A stretch of 64,000 nucleotides of DNA from Dendrophyllia cribrosa (GCA_024195265.1 JAJLRJ010000010.1:21518284-21582283); one strand, 5' to 3'; counted from the stretch's first letter, positions 11,821 to 26,378 are shown. The notes: generated by a model not told the origin, from the letters alone. A program made the numbers and translations.

Positions 11821-14800
11821 TTACTGTCCTTTTCGTTTTTCCTTGTTGTTCTGTTCTGCTGTGCTTTCATCAGTAACTGATGTTTCCCCGCCGCCAAAGT
11901 CAGCCTCCTCTCCTGTTTCTTTTTCTATTTTCCTAAGTCTTTTCATCAACACCCCTTCAAGAGATTTCAAAATCTTTTTCTTCCAGGGAATATTTTCCAT
12001 CTCAAATCTCTCGCGAGTCTCAATAACCTTTTTTGCCAGCTGCTGTAGAGAGTTGTATTGTTTCTTCGGAGTAAGGGATGTCGGAAAACTACATTGTTTC
12101 TCTTTTATTTTTTCATTCTCCTTTACTTTTTCAGATTTCACGACAACTGGGGATAAGGTTTTATTCAAGTCTGTTCTTTTTCGAGAAGGATTTGATGATG
12201 ACGTTGGTTTATGTTTAAGTGTTGCCGTTTCATCAACTGCGGGCACAATTTTGATCACTGATTTTGAAGGGGATTGTGAAATGCTGGCGTTGACATTGGA
12301 TTGTTTATTAGGCTGTGAAGTCGGCGAAGTTTTACAGCGAATATTAAATTGTTGGTTTGCCTGTGTATTGGGTGAAACACGGAAGCTAGGATTGGTGAGT
12401 TGGGTTGCTTGATGTTTATTTGAAATACAGAGAGTTGCATTAGATCGCTGGTTTAGTTGTGCAGTAAGTGAATTTCTGGCCTCGGATTGTTGTTTTGTGT
12501 TTGCATTACGTGACACAAATAAACTTGGATTCATTTGTTGTTTTGCCTGTGAATTAGGTGAAGTAAGAATACTTGTATTGGATAAACGGTTTTGCTGTGC
12601 ACAAAGCATTTTACTAGGGCTAGAATTAGCTTGTAGGTTGTCATCTGCACTCTGTGAAACAAGGAGACTTGCACTGGACTGTTGGGTCGCCTCTGTATAA
12701 GACGGAAGACGGAGATTAACATTGGTTTTCGGCTGTATAGCACGTGAAATCTTGGGGCTGGTGCTGGATGGTCTTGATTCTTCTGCAGTACTTAAATTGC
12801 TGAGGTCAACATAAGATGGTTGAATTCCCTGTGTGTTGTCTGTAATTGTAATCCGACCGTCGGATTGTTGGTTTGAGATGTTGGTGTAATATTGTTTTCC
12901 ATGTGTATTGGATACAGTTCGATTTGCCTGTTCATTCATGTTAACATTGTGACTGGCATAAGATTGATGGTTTCCCTGTGCATCACTCGTGACGTTGAGG
13001 CCATCATTGGACTGACCGTTTGCCAGCATCTTACTGTAAATTCTATGATTGGCGTAAGTCTGATGTGCATTTCTTGAATTATTGAGGCCAGCATACGATT
13101 GTTTGATGTCCGGTAGTTTGTTCAGGTCAACTTTGACTTGTTTGTTCATTTGACAATTAGGTACAGTTTTTAGGCCAACATACGGCTGGGTACCTATACT
13201 TTGTGTATTGCGTGAAATGCTGAAGATAGCGGAAGGTCGGGTAGTCTGTGCTTGAAGTCCAGTATGGCGTTGCTGGTTACCTTGTGCACTGAGTGTATTT
13301 ACCTGAGTGGATGGGGTAGTAGAAATGCTCCTAAAATCTTTGACTTGAATGTTTTGACTTTGACTTTGACTTTGACCTTGACTTTGAAGTAACAAAGCGC
13401 GAACTGTGTTTGGTGTACTTTTGTCTGTATGGTTAATTATCTGCTGCATATTTTGAATTGGACTTCTCCCCTTTTGTTTGCACTGCAGGCCACCTTTGTG
13501 TTCCAGAATACAGTAGCACCGCTGACCGGAAGCAGCGGCTCCACACACCTTCTTGTGCTCTTGATGGAGTTTTTGAGTGTCAGTTTGGCTCATTGGAATT
13601 TTACAACTGTTATCGTCAGTGACTTTACGCTGATTGGAACTTAGATTGGGAATGTCAATTTTTGTGGTTGGTTCTCCATCGTTGATACTTGGCATACTGT
13701 CGCTGATTAATTTTCCGCCTTTAAAACGCCACAGATAATTAGCCTTTGTTTCTTGACCACGTACAGCGTCTTTACCATGCATTTCTAATAGACTGGCTTG
13801 CTGTGATTCGACAGATTCACAGTTTACTTTGGTAGGAATATTGCTATTTAAAGCCGTGGCCAATGAAGACGGGGGAAAATTCGCTGAATGTAACACTTGT
13901 TTTGGGCTTAGTCTAGAGTTTGTTTGTGAAATGTGAAGAAGAGTAACAGATGAAATGTTTGTACCATCTATTTTCTCCTGATCTTGGACCAGAATCTTTG
14001 CCTGGTTGCGTCCAGATGCTTCATAATGATTCCTGGTAACATTTTCTCGAGTTGAACAAAACACTTTAGCTTGACCCTCCTCCTGTAACATGCGTGGATT
14101 ATGTGTCATCGCGCGTTTAATTACACTGTTGCCTTGACACATATCAGCTCTCGATTTTTGTTGACCTGGAAAGTGTTCGACAGACGTGGATGTTGGGGAG
14201 ATTTTATATGTTGATGAATTGGTCAGGTAATTACCACGTGTTGTGTTAGTATTTTGTTGACTGAGGTGCACGGCTGATAAAGAGGAAGAGTTGCTACGAA
14301 TTGGTCCCCTTGACGAGTTTTGTGATAGAATACAAATCTTTTCTTTGATTTGTGCTGGAATGTTCTTGCTTGATGCACAGTTTTCAGTCAAAGCTCCTCC
14401 AAAACCATCATTGTGAATTTGTTGTTGAAATTGCGAGTGGGTGCGTGATGAATTAACTGACGATCGAGGAAATGCTTGGTTTAAGTTTGAAACACTTTGT
14501 GAAGAACAGTTTCTCTGACTAGTTCCAGAACAAGCCGCCTGAAATTGTTGTGAATTTGGAAAACTTTGAGAGTTACGAAAACCGCTAGGAAGGTTTCGTA
14601 GAGAATGTAAGTCGCTCTGAGTTTGTATGCAACTCGAATTTGGAACGTTTGATACCGTTTGCGTTGTGTTTGTACGAGCCTGTTTCGTTCTTTCCAACTG
14701 ACTCCAGATCTCGTAGAGTTTTCGAAGCTCGTAAAAATTGACACCATCGAAGATTTGTCTCCTAGGGTCCACATTGCCTTGACAATAAGACAACCACTCT

Positions 14801-15812
14801 TGAAGTAAGTTCTGTTTAAGGACGCGCTTGACTTGATCCACGTTTCCTTGGAACTTTGAGAGAAGATGATACAGCACATAACGCTCAAAGGAAACTTGCG
14901 AAGCCTTGTTATTTTCATTTGCAGTGGCAGATTGACTATTTTCCTTGTAACCTAAATGACCCTGGACGGTGCTTTCATTAGTTTGCTTAGAAATTAATGT
15001 GGCCATTTGAACATCGTTCTGTTGTCCTTGCACAGGACTACCAGGTTTATTTTGCTTGGCTTTCACCTTGGAAATAAAAGCTTTGTTTCTCTCCCATTCA
15101 TCTACATCTTCAGCGCTCTTTGAAATGGAATGCACTGCGACGATTTTTGGCATTGCTGTGTGATCAAACGCGTAGCCTCCACAGGAAGACTTGCAATCCC
15201 CTTCTATTTGTCTGGGTGCTGGCTCTGGTTTTACAATCGGCGATGAATTCGACAAACGTTCAACTTTTTTTGCCTTCGTTTGCTCAGAACCGTGACCACG
15301 AAGTCTTGAATTATTTCTAACAGCGTTAGGCTCGTACCCCTCTTTTGAAAAAGCATAACGATCTTGCGGACGTCGGCTGCAGAGTTCCCGCCCATTGCTG
15401 TCAACTGCTCCCTGTTTAAGTAGTGGCGGTGGCGGACGCAACTGCTTAGATGAACTTCCGAGCGATCGAGACTTCTCAAACATTTCTTCTCGAAAATTGG
15501 TAGTGTTCTTTAAAAATGATTTCGAGTAGTTCTCGTCAGGGTCCTGTCGTGGTCGCTTTGTTTCTGGCGATGAAACACCCACGTGATTTTGCTCCAGAAA
15601 TCGTTTAGGAGGACGATGAAGAAGAGGGGGTGGAGCTTCAGAATTCATTTCTTCTTGTGGCTTTTCTGTAAGGCCACTGGCGCTTTTTTGTAATGTGTTA
15701 CTAGCCAACAAGATTTGCGTGAATGATGGAAGTGACCTGGGGTCACTCATGTATTGCTCTAACAAGCCTTGCAGGGTTTCGGTGCACGCCGCCCATGAAT
15801 CAGTCTTGGCAC
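11821..15812 (-). CDS. Host gene 2, large terminal exon (Q/S/N-rich protein of unknown function)
   Basis: The frame is open for about 1329 codons from a strong acceptor (pyrimidine tract then ctcag, just above 15812) to the TGA-side end at 11821. The apparent hydrophobic N-terminus above 15812 is the translated polypyrimidine tract, not protein. The N-terminal part is basic with proline patches. A compact, probably folded segment (VLYHLLSKFQGNVDQVKRVL to NFYELRKLYEIWSQLE) lies about a quarter of the way in. The middle and C-terminal thirds are low-complexity Gln/Asn/Ser with degenerate repeats of the type SxNxQxNQQxN about every 20-25 residues. The end is a basic Lys/Glu-rich segment. It is probably nuclear and disordered; no family is recognised. 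Confidence 0.75.
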
Positions 15813-15862
15813 CTGAGAAACAAAAGCAAAAAAAAAAAACAAAAACAAAAAAAAAAAACAAT
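15813..15862 (+). repeat. A-rich tract (intronic pyrimidine tract on the minus strand)
   Basis: A run of A with a few C (AAAAAAAAACAAAAAC type) lies directly above the acceptor of host gene 2. On the minus strand it is the T/C tract for splicing. Its unusual length makes it prone to slippage. Confidence 0.6.
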
Positions 15863-16179
15863 AATCTATGTATTGGCTGCATCTAAGATTAAAAAATGTA
15901 TATTTATTATTATTACACATGAATAAATCCTACAATGTCAAATAGCCGAGTTTTACAACATCGGTTATAGCACGAAATATACAAATTATGGACCCTAAAG
16001 GACAAATGTATAGTTAATAGATTATAGGCTATATAATATCTAAAGTTATGTGATAATTATTATTGTAACCATCAAAAGAGATATAAGCTATACAGCATCT
16101 AAAGCTATACATTGATTTGATCGAGGAATGTTAATTCATAAATCCATGAAGCGAGACGGCTTTGTTATATATGTATATA

Positions 16180-16322
16180 AGAGTGATTTCAGTTAACCCG
16201 TGAAACACTATCTAACAATTAGTGTGTGATAGTCCAAATTAAACAAAAGAAAACAATGGAATTACAGTATAATAGTACGTGCTATTCTAGTAACTATTTC
16301 ACGGGTTAACTGTAATCACTCT
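16180..16322. mobile_element. Short MITE with 26-bp terminal inverted repeats
   Basis: AGAGTGATTTCAGTTAACCC at 16180 (continuing GTGAAA) is mirrored at the other end, finishing GGTTAACTGTAATCACTCT at 16322. The 143-bp element has no coding capacity and lies in the intron of host gene 2. The target duplication is unclear. Confidence 0.75.
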
Positions 16323-16417
16323 AGTTGAATTGCAGAACTGTTATCAGAGTGCTCGATAGAAAAAAAAACTAGAGCATAAATATTTGAAGACGGTCTGATC
16401 AACTGAAGATTTGACTT

Positions 16418-16482
16418 GGCATATTTATTACTATATAGTTTCGTACCGCACAACTTGTACGGCACTCATCAGATAAATAGCC
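16418..16482 (-). ncRNA. Type I hammerhead ribozyme motif (left arm)
   Basis: On the minus strand: GGCTATTTAT (stem I), CTGATGA, a 9-bp stem II (GTGCCGTAC / GTGCGGTAC with two G-U pairs), GAAA, stem III CTA/TAG, then the TA cleavage position, then ATAAATATGCC closing stem I. All invariant core positions are present. Confidence 0.82.
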
Positions 16483-16540
16483 AAATGTATTATACAAATA
16501 TACATGTATGCCAGCTTTACGTTGTAATTTACATTAATTT

Positions 16541-16604
16541 GGCTATTTATCTGATGAGTGCCGTACAAGTTGTGCGGTACGAAACTATGTAGTAATAAAT
16601 ATGC
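16541..16604 (+). ncRNA. Type I hammerhead ribozyme motif (right arm)
   Basis: GGCTATTTAT at 16541-16550, CTGATGA at 16551-16557, stem II at 16558-16580, GAAAC at 16581-16585, short stem III (CTA-TG-TAG) and ATAAATATGCC ending at 16604. Conserved core plus three pairing stems is strong evidence for a self-cleaving ribozyme. It is the inverted twin of 16418-16482. Confidence 0.85.
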
Positions 16605-16641
16605 CAAGTCAAATCTTCAGTTGATAAGACTGTCTTCAAAT

Positions 16642-17391
16642 ACGCCTAGATAAGGTGGTGTAGTTGAATTTCTTTTTTACTCTGTCTTCGTAAGAGCTGG
16701 AGATAATACCGAATAAACATTCATCGTCAGTCTTGATACCGAATTTAAATAGTTAAGTACTACTACGATTGTATCTTTTCTAAAATGTGACGTAATTGCC
16801 TACTTAAAAAGTGATTGCTGACTTGAGAAAGGATACTAATATTCTTTAACTGTTAATTGATTTCTTTTTTTAAAAAAAGGTGAGGGCAACTTCTGAAAAC
16901 GTTTCGGGACACCCTTGCATCTTGACTACACAAATCCGCCTCCCCCTTACAATGTTAATTTTTCTTGATTTTCTCGTTCGAATGTAGTTTCCTTTTGAAC
17001 AACATTGTTTTTGAGGGAGAGGTGGTCATTTTGTAATAAACACTGTCAATAGATTGTATTAAACATGGTGAAAACGTGAAACTGGTGGCAATCCGAATGA
17101 CTTCAATCTGCAATTGTAGATTTGGTCACTTGCAGATCGATTGCTGCCTTTAATTATGTTTAATATGTCTTTTTCGCAACTGAAGGAAAATGCGACAGAT
17201 GAAAGCAACAACAACAACAACGACCAAGAATCATTCCTGCCCCAGTGGTTTGGTGTTCTTTGTCATAAAAGAATTGTCTCGGCACGCACAATTAATATGT
17301 TTTGTAAAATATAAACTTTTGAACTTCTTAAACTACTTATAAACGTTGGAAAGCTTGTAGGGATCGTTGGTTTTCATGTCAGGACACTTAC
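16642..17391. other. Intron sequence of host gene 2
   Basis: Lies between the 17392-17579 exon and the terminal exon. No repeat family or exon is recognised apart from a short CAACAA run near 17205-17222. Confidence 0.4.
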
Positions 17392-17579
17392 ATTCATTTC
17401 CAATCTTCATATGATCACCAGCCTCCCTGTGGACGCCCCGTAAGGATTGGACACCTGTTTGTCCTTTCAATAGATAGCTGGTACCTAGCATCTCTTTAGC
17501 TTCTCTTGAGAAGTTCAGAAAGTCAGAGAATGAGCTGTAATTCATTCTCTCAATTATTGTATTGGGACTTGCAATGGTG
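17392..17579 (-). CDS. Host gene 2, internal exon
   Basis: A 188-nt exon with an acceptor (tcttttacaacag) and a donor (gaat|gtaagtg). It reads without stops as 62 codons with one split codon at each end, including NYSSFSDFLNFSREAKEML and SLRGVHREAGDHMKIGNE. It ends with one base over, and the terminal exon starting at 15812 begins with two, so the join is in frame. The globular composition contrasts with the low-complexity terminal exon. Upstream exons were not found with confidence. Confidence 0.6.
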
Positions 17580-20500
17580 CTGTTGTAAAAGAAACAAAAT
17601 AGCTTGAACAAGCTACATTATAAATAATAAGATGGTACAAATTCGGATTTTGGCAGCCCCAGGCTAATGATTATGTATAATAACTTAATATCTCGTAACG
17701 TTGTACGATGAAGAAAAGTTTTTCTAACAACAATAAAACTTTCTTAAGTACCATTAAGTCTCATTTCATAATCATTTCATCACGTGACCAAACCCCAAAC
17801 AATAGCTTTGGTTCATTTTTACATCCTTTGTTTCATTTGTTCCGAACAAAAGATATATTTAAAGATATATTTAATATAAAACTTCTGCAGTAAATATAAA
17901 ACATGCCATTAAAATCGTTCGTCATATGTTCGCGTTAGTTTCTAACTCTGATTACGCAATGATCTTTAAAAGAAATGAAATCATATTGATTTCAAGCTGA
18001 ACCATGTTTTAACGCTGCTTTATTTCTGGCAACAGGTGGTGCAGGTCACGTTAAAATTATAAAAAGATACATTCATACCTCGGTGAACATGTAAACCAGT
18101 TGAAAATTGCCGAATGACTCAACAAAGTAAGAACAGTTTTAATGATTTGAAAATGCCAGCTTTGAATTCGTCTGAGCTTAATTTTTAGCTTAAATGAACC
18201 CTTTGAAAAGCAACAGCCAAAAATTAAAATCGAAAAACAAATAAACATTGAAACGCAATTAACAATACCCTGTGAAGCATTACTTAGCGGCTTGCATTTG
18301 AACGGTCACTTTATGCACGGAATGAAACGTTTACACATGAACTACCTTATACAGCTTAATAAGCAACACCACACTACATTGCTGTACTAGCTTTCGATTG
18401 GATGGTGTGTCACGCTTTAGGATCTCATTTACTTAACTGAACAAACAGTACCCAGGTAACTACTTCTCAATAACCTCATTTCAAAAGACATATTAAATAA
18501 TTTTTTCACAGAATAAATTATAATAGAATAAACATTATCACACTACTGCATGAACCAAGGCTGTAACGTATGGTTGACGTGCCGTAAAAGCAGGTGAGTA
18601 ACCTAAAGCGCTGTTGAATAATAAACGAAACTCTGTTGAACTTGACTCAAATTTCACTAACTCTGACAAAGGAAACTGCGACTTCGTGTTTGGCTCTTTC
18701 AAAGTCAAGACTGTCCAAGTTCACACTTCGAAAATTTATAATTATTGCGCTAAACACTACACATAAAGGAAGAGGGTCACAGTTGATATATCGTGTTTAC
18801 AAGATTATGGTCAGAAGCTCGCTTTATTATTATCTTAAAATAGGAAGACAAAATCGCCAGCAGTGATAGCAATTTTGATTTCTTGACTGCCTATCACGAA
18901 ACCAAATTGCATGAACTATAATCCACTTCCATTCTTGCAATACTGCACTTTATCTCCAAACAACTGCTTCAGTTCTAGTTTGCTCTATAGAATCTTTTTA
19001 TTCAATCGGAGTGACTTTGATTCAATTAAGGTGTATATTTTTTTAGCATTTGGCGAGATAATATGGAAATAAGGCTAGCGAATTTTTTTTTTATTTCGGC
19101 GGGCCAGAGTGTCCTTTTAAGAAAGAACTACTGAAAAGCTTTCATTTTAATCACTGACACACTGGGATTTTATTCAGACCCGTTAAGCCACATTAAATGA
19201 CGTATTGTTTTAATCTGAGTCAAAGGCCAGCTTAGAAAAGCAAAGTTGTATGTGAAGTATCGACAGGTTTTAAATTTTGCTTTAACTAACTGATTATCAT
19301 TGCGTTGGTTTCAGTATCATTCCTAATAAAGAAAAGCTTTGACAAGTCCACTGTTTGTAAAGAATCACTATTGTGTTCGTACGTAACTTAAGAATTTGGT
19401 TTTTAGTCTGTTGTCATAATAATAAAATTCCGTTGCTTTGACATTTCAATATTTTATCTTTGGTCCTAAAATATAAGTCGCTTACCTTTACAAATTATTG
19501 CCCACGGCAGCTTTGATCAATTGGTCATAATTTAGCAAACATTAGTTGGTGTCGGAGGAAGACAAGACAATATTTGTTGAAATTGCCCTTTCAGTTAATA
19601 AACACCTCTATGGGATACCGCACTTATTCCAAGCCCGGACTAACACAAAATCTGCTCGCTTTCATGAAGTTGAGCAGTTCAACAATAGTACCTTTGGAAA
19701 ACAATTGGAAACGTTATGAGGTTTTTTAACCAGTCCATGACGTAATCGTATGTGAGCACGTGAACCACTGGTATAAGCAAATCAGAATTGCACACGAGAA
19801 AACAATGCACTGTGTTGAGGCTGTGTGAGCTCACGCCACGTGTGCCAACAACCTGCCAATTATGTCATTTTACAAACTCAAAAATGGAGGCCGATTGGTT
19901 GAGTGCAGCAACCATAAAATGACCTGCTACATGTGTCGCAGAACGCGGATGGCCTTCATAAAACACTGGTACGATGCGTGCGAAGAAAGAAATGTATATA
20001 CATGTTGATTTTTCGTGATCACTTCTACGTTCTCTGTGTTATTGCAATTAAAATTCGAATAAACTTTGAAGTAAAATAAACAAGCGATATGTAATATTTC
20101 ATTTTAAGTTAAAACGAATTTGTTAACCTTGGCCGTCTGGAGAATAGTAAATATATTTATGCTCTTTGATTCTTAAGTCCGGTTAATAATTTTTCTTTCA
20201 CTTCTTAAAATCAAAATATCAAGTGATGGAATATACAATGCTTAAACGTTTCTTTCCATCTGCTTTTTTCCCCAAACCAAAGATATTTAGTTTATACACC
20301 AAACTGTCATTTTGTTATAAATATTTTTAGTTTCGCCATGACATCTTTGGGAACTTTTAAACTCGGTTCAAGTTCCCATATAAGCAATTAATATTGACAA
20401 CTGGCCGATATAACATAGTCAGTTTCTTTGTTCAGCCTTTTTTAAAGTTAAAAAAATAATAATAAAATTATACTATAGGGAATAGGGGTTACAGTCTGAA

Positions 20501-20769
20501 AGTTGAACGAACTGTAAATTTACGGGCTGACTAAAGCTCATAAATTATATATACACCACCGGTTCATGATTGGCGGGTGCAGAGAGCAAACAAAATTCAA
20601 GAACCGGCTATTGTTTAGTCACCAGGTTATAAAATTTCTAATATTACATGTTTGGTGTGGTTGTTTTGACACATTTTTCAATGCAATCACTGATTTATTT
20701 AGGTAGAAATCCATCACATATAAATTTCATGTTTTTAGCGATCGCCTTCATAGGTGTTATGGAGTGGCC
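17580..20769. other. Upstream part of host gene 2 or intergenic DNA, no exon resolved
   Basis: Earlier exons of host gene 2 should lie here or beyond, but none could be fixed. A possible donor context near 18076 (caccgag|gtatga) gives no phase-consistent join. The rest is AT-rich without recognised repeats. Confidence 0.3.
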
Positions 20770-21205
20770 TGCCGGTGATCCCCATATCCTCTTATCTGCA
20801 AACGAGGATACCCGCATATACCTATATTAACCTCGATTGAACCCCAGGAATTAAGTAATAACTCAATTATTGCTGTTCTAACTTTCGACTCTGTAGATGA
20901 AGTTCTACATTAAGACACTCAAATAAAAACGTACAGAGCAGTACTTAATTGTGGTGGTGTTTTTTTTTTCTTAAAATGTTTTGCTTTTTGTTTTAAGTTC
21001 GAACTTGTCATTGTTGATAGCCAAAGGGCTTTACAAGTCTAATGTTTGTGTGTCATGTGCCTGCCAAAATGTTACCAAGAAAATCGGGTTCACTGATCAT
21101 GGTTCATCGAATATCTTTTACCACCTGGTCGTTGCCAGGATCTTTATTTACTCCGACACCAGTCACGGAGTGAAGAAAGAGCCTGGGAACAAATATTGAA
21201 ATAAT
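20770..21205 (+). repeat. Dispersed repeat family A, copy 1
   Basis: About 430 bp is matched in inverted orientation at about 29680-30115. Shared landmarks include the GTAGATGAAGTTCTACATT / AATGTAGAACTACATCTAC block, the CTTTACAAGTCTAATGTTTG / CAAACATTAGACTTATAAAG block, and CTCCGACACCAGTCACGGAG / CTCCGTCACCGGTGTTGGGG. Divergence is moderate. It is probably a non-autonomous element, with no coding capacity seen. Confidence 0.65.
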
Positions 21206-21689
21206 TATTAAAATAAGTTTGTTGAACTTAATTTAAATGGAGCATTCTTTATTTTTAAATGAAAGAGAAATATCGGCTTACACTGAGTTCATAGTGGCTA
21301 TCTTACTCATCAGGCCGAAGCGTACGTTTGGAAGTTTCCGTAGAATTAAATAAGATACTAAGATCTCTTTATACCTTAATTTTCGTAGGTTAGCTCCCAT
21401 CGCATACTTACCAGTTATTCTGGCATTTTGCTAAAATATATTTATACGCTTTAGCGAATATGGCCAACTTAAAAGAGAAAAAAAATAATGTAGACAGCGT
21501 ACACTCAGCAAGACACTAGAAGTTCTGGGCGGTACACAGGCATCGTTCCTATTTGTTTAAAACTACCAAAGGCTGTTGCGCCTCGCTACAGGAGGATGCA
21601 ATTATGATTTCTCAAGCCGCTTATGTTTCTCTTCGCTTGTGTGTTATTTTTTAATATGTTGGTGGCTGAGTGTATGAAATGTTTTAGAT

Positions 21690-22030
21690 CCAGAGGGACG
21701 GCTGTAGTCACAACTTGGACATATATATCTCTACTCAGGCGTGTGCGATTAGGAACTTGAACCTGCTGAAACGTGCTCTTGGGCAAACTGAATGGCAAAT
21801 GAAGACATTTTACTTCTCTTCTCTTGTCTATAAAACTTTAAAAGTTGTCTATAAAACCCATTTGTCTTCAACAGCTGGTGATGGACCAAGAGAGACAGAG
21901 AAATTTCCGTTTCGATGGCTCATCTCTCCTCTCGCCTCCTCAGGCGTACAGGTGGGTACTGGTGATGTTTTTAGGAAAAGATGCACGCAAACATGCTCTG
22001 AGGCAACCTGTGATTACTAATAAGTGTAAG
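21690..22030 (+). repeat. Dispersed repeat family B, copy 1
   Basis: Blocks such as GTAGTCACAACTTGGAC, GTGTGCGATTAGGAACT and GATGGACCAAGAG recur in the same orientation with divergence between about 31730 and 32370. Family unknown. Confidence 0.5.
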
Positions 22031-22786
22031 GGACATGCCATTTTATTTTAACTTTTTGCAGTACCTTTCTCCATCCACAGCTAGGGTTATACTTAACCAC
22101 CAGCGAATTGATCAGTTAATCTCACCAAATTGTCTTTGGGCAACATGTGATGGACTAGGTAAATTCGCGGGTAGGACGTTCCACTTTCATACAACGCAAC
22201 CACCTCACTTTCTAGTACAGGAGACAATGATTACTCGTGAAACGAGAATTAATTATCAGTCCTTTATACTTCAGTTGTAAACTGCGATTTCTATTCTCCA
22301 CTCTTCGTTATTAACTTTCTCGTCTTTTTGGTCCTAGAGAATCGAAACAACTTGTGGCAAGACTGAACTGGACTATGAATTGACATTCTTTTAAAAACAC
22401 TCATTAATGTGTATCAATGAATAGCTGCTGTGACGGAGGGGGTGATCAAACATATTCTAAAAGTAACTTACCGAGGGTCACTTTATTAGCACACAAATGC
22501 TGTTTCTAACGTCAAATTCATAGCCATTGCACCAAACGGTCATTGTCGGTTGCTTCTTAAATAATTCAGTCTTCTTTTAGCGCATCGAGTTATTCATTTA
22601 ACTAAATAGTCAGTTCTTATATCTTTGTACTCTAAATATACTGATACGTTCATGGCACGTATTTAAGTTTCCCGAGATGGCGACTCCTCGTTAAGAGACA
22701 GTCATGCGAGGGACCGGAAACACGTGCTATGATCTGTATCAGATCGAGTACAAAGTGAAAGGAATTGACGTTTTTACTTTTATACA
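22031..22786. other. Intergenic DNA
   Basis: No gene, RNA or repeat is recognised. The small open frames are likely chance. Confidence 0.35.
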
Positions 22787-23127
22787 CACAGGACGAAATA
22801 ACGACTTTAAGTGCAAGTAAAGGTTCATTAAAGAAAACTTAAAGAACAATTTCGACTATCTTTAAGTGCACCGTAAATTACTTAAATAAGCCTTTACTTG
22901 ACAACACTTAAAGCTAGTAATGAACAATTTAAGTTGCCTTTAAGGGTCTTTAAGTTGTTGAAAAGTTGAATTAAAGATAACGTAAAGGTTCTTAAACACA
23001 TATTAAAGATACTTACTTACTTTAATACAGTTAAGAGTATTTACGTCTCAACTTAAAGATTTTCGATACCTTTAAGTAAAATTTAATTTTCTCTTAAAGA
23101 TTAGTAAATTCATTATTTCGTCCTGTG
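22787..23127. mobile_element. MITE with CACAGGACGAAATAA termini and dense CTTTAA/TTAAAG iteration
   Basis: CACAGGACGAAATAA at the left end is exactly mirrored as TTATTTCGTCCTGTG at the right end. A 3-bp flank (aca) occurs on both sides and may be the target duplication. The 311 internal bases contain more than a dozen TTAAAG or CTTTAA words in both orientations, far more than the surrounding DNA. There is no coding frame. Confidence 0.72.
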
Positions 23128-24030
23128 ACAATATACCAAAGAATGAGAATGCAATGGTGCGAAGTTACAGAACCGTATTTCTTTTCTTATTCATTTTCAA
23201 AATACATATACTTTATTACTTTACATAGACTTTATTTCTGCTCGAATTTACAGAGGAGCTTTATAAAGGTGGTGAAATCTTCGAGAGAAAGAAATGAATA
23301 AAAGAAAGAAAAACAAATACCGATAACTTTATGTATACAGGGCGGTTCCTCAGCACTAAGGCTGACATCCACGGAGTCCCTGTATCTACTTTTAAAATTT
23401 ATGACATCCAATGTTTATTTTATATCTCGACAGATATTTACAGCAATATGGCCTACAATATCTCATTTTAAAGTGTATAAAATGGGCTTCTCAGAAAAAA
23501 ATAAGTCTCCTCACAGAAACCCAGCAATTTTCTGAAAAAAAATCTTAATTCACATAAATTAGCATACAAATTTCATTACAGATGAGGAAAAAATACATTT
23601 TGTTCTAAGGGGTATATAATTGTACAGAGAGTTAAAAAAGAAATTGATCCCTCTCATGTCAGCAACATTTCCTGAAAATTTGGCTGAAAAAGAACAAAAC
23701 TGAAATTAGTTATGATTTTTCATATACATCCATGTCGATCGATAAAAATCAATAAAAAAAAAATTTTTTCGGAAAAAATATTGGGGGTGTATCTGGAAAG
23801 GGGTGAGTCTAAAACTGTTAAAAAAGTAAAGTTTGGACCTCCACCACCCCTGCCATTGATTGACAGGCCCCTAACAATAATAAATGCTATAAAGTAAAAT
23901 ATTTTCTTTGCTTTTTTCATTTTCTTATTTTTTTTTTATGATTTTTAATTTTTTAATTTTTTTTGGTAATATCTCGAGAATAATACAACATCTAAGAAAC
24001 TTGAAATAGTAGCAATAATATACTATGAAT
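23128..24030. other. Region downstream of the piggyBac transposase
   Basis: AT-rich, with short A and T runs, probably including the transposase 3' untranslated region and the transposon end. Terminal repeats could not be identified. Confidence 0.35.
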
Positions 24031-25983
<1,953 letters not shown>

Positions 25984-26101
25984 CTATGCAAACAAAATTC
26001 TATTTAGAAATTCCACAGATAATCTCCTTATGCTGATATAAAGCCAAAAATAAATACGGTACACAAACATAGTTTTGCTTCCTTTCAAAATATGTACTCA
26101 C

Positions 26102-26167
26102 CAGGAACAGCTTCAGAACCGGCCGGAGCAGCAGAACCGGCAGCAGCAGGAACAGAGGGGCCAGCAA
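26102..26167 (-). CDS. piggyBac transposase gene, exon 3 (predicted)
   Basis: A 66-nt exon between an acceptor (gtttgtgtag) and a donor (cctg|gtgagt). It encodes an Ala/Pro/Gly-rich linker (AGPSVPAAAGSAAPAGSEAV). It is in phase with exon 2. The short, low-complexity sequence makes it a prediction only. Confidence 0.45.
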
Positions 26168-26378
26168 CTACACAAACAAACATGTCATAATTGAATAATA
26201 CAGTAATTACAATACAATACAATACTGACAATACAATAAAATACAATACAATGCAATTGTATCGCTCCAAACATAAATATCCTCAAATCCTATACAAGTG
26301 AAAGTTATTCTTTATAAATGCATTCGAAAATTATATTAGTTATGCTAAATTTGTGCCGATTGAAACTATTTTACCCAC

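Larger units (their letters stand above)
16381..16641. mobile_element. Foldback retroelement fragment with a hammerhead ribozyme in each arm
   Basis: Two arms of about 100 bp (16381-16482 and 16541-16641) are near-perfect inverted copies around a 58-bp spacer. Each contains a complete hammerhead motif (see 16418-16482 and 16541-16604). The arrangement resembles terminal repeats of Penelope-like elements or the monomers of retrozymes. No coding segment is left. Confidence 0.75.

Noticed and set aside
15813..15882. Signal peptide at the start of the long host frame
   Set aside because: The hydrophobic residues are a translated polypyrimidine tract ending in a splice acceptor, and the upstream exon at 17392-17579 joins in phase.
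18057..18248. Additional upstream exon of host gene 2
   Set aside because: A donor-like site exists, but no acceptor and phase combination joins it in frame to the 17392-17579 exon.
21300..21330. CTGATGA block on the minus strand
   Set aside because: No stem II and no GAAA element follow it.
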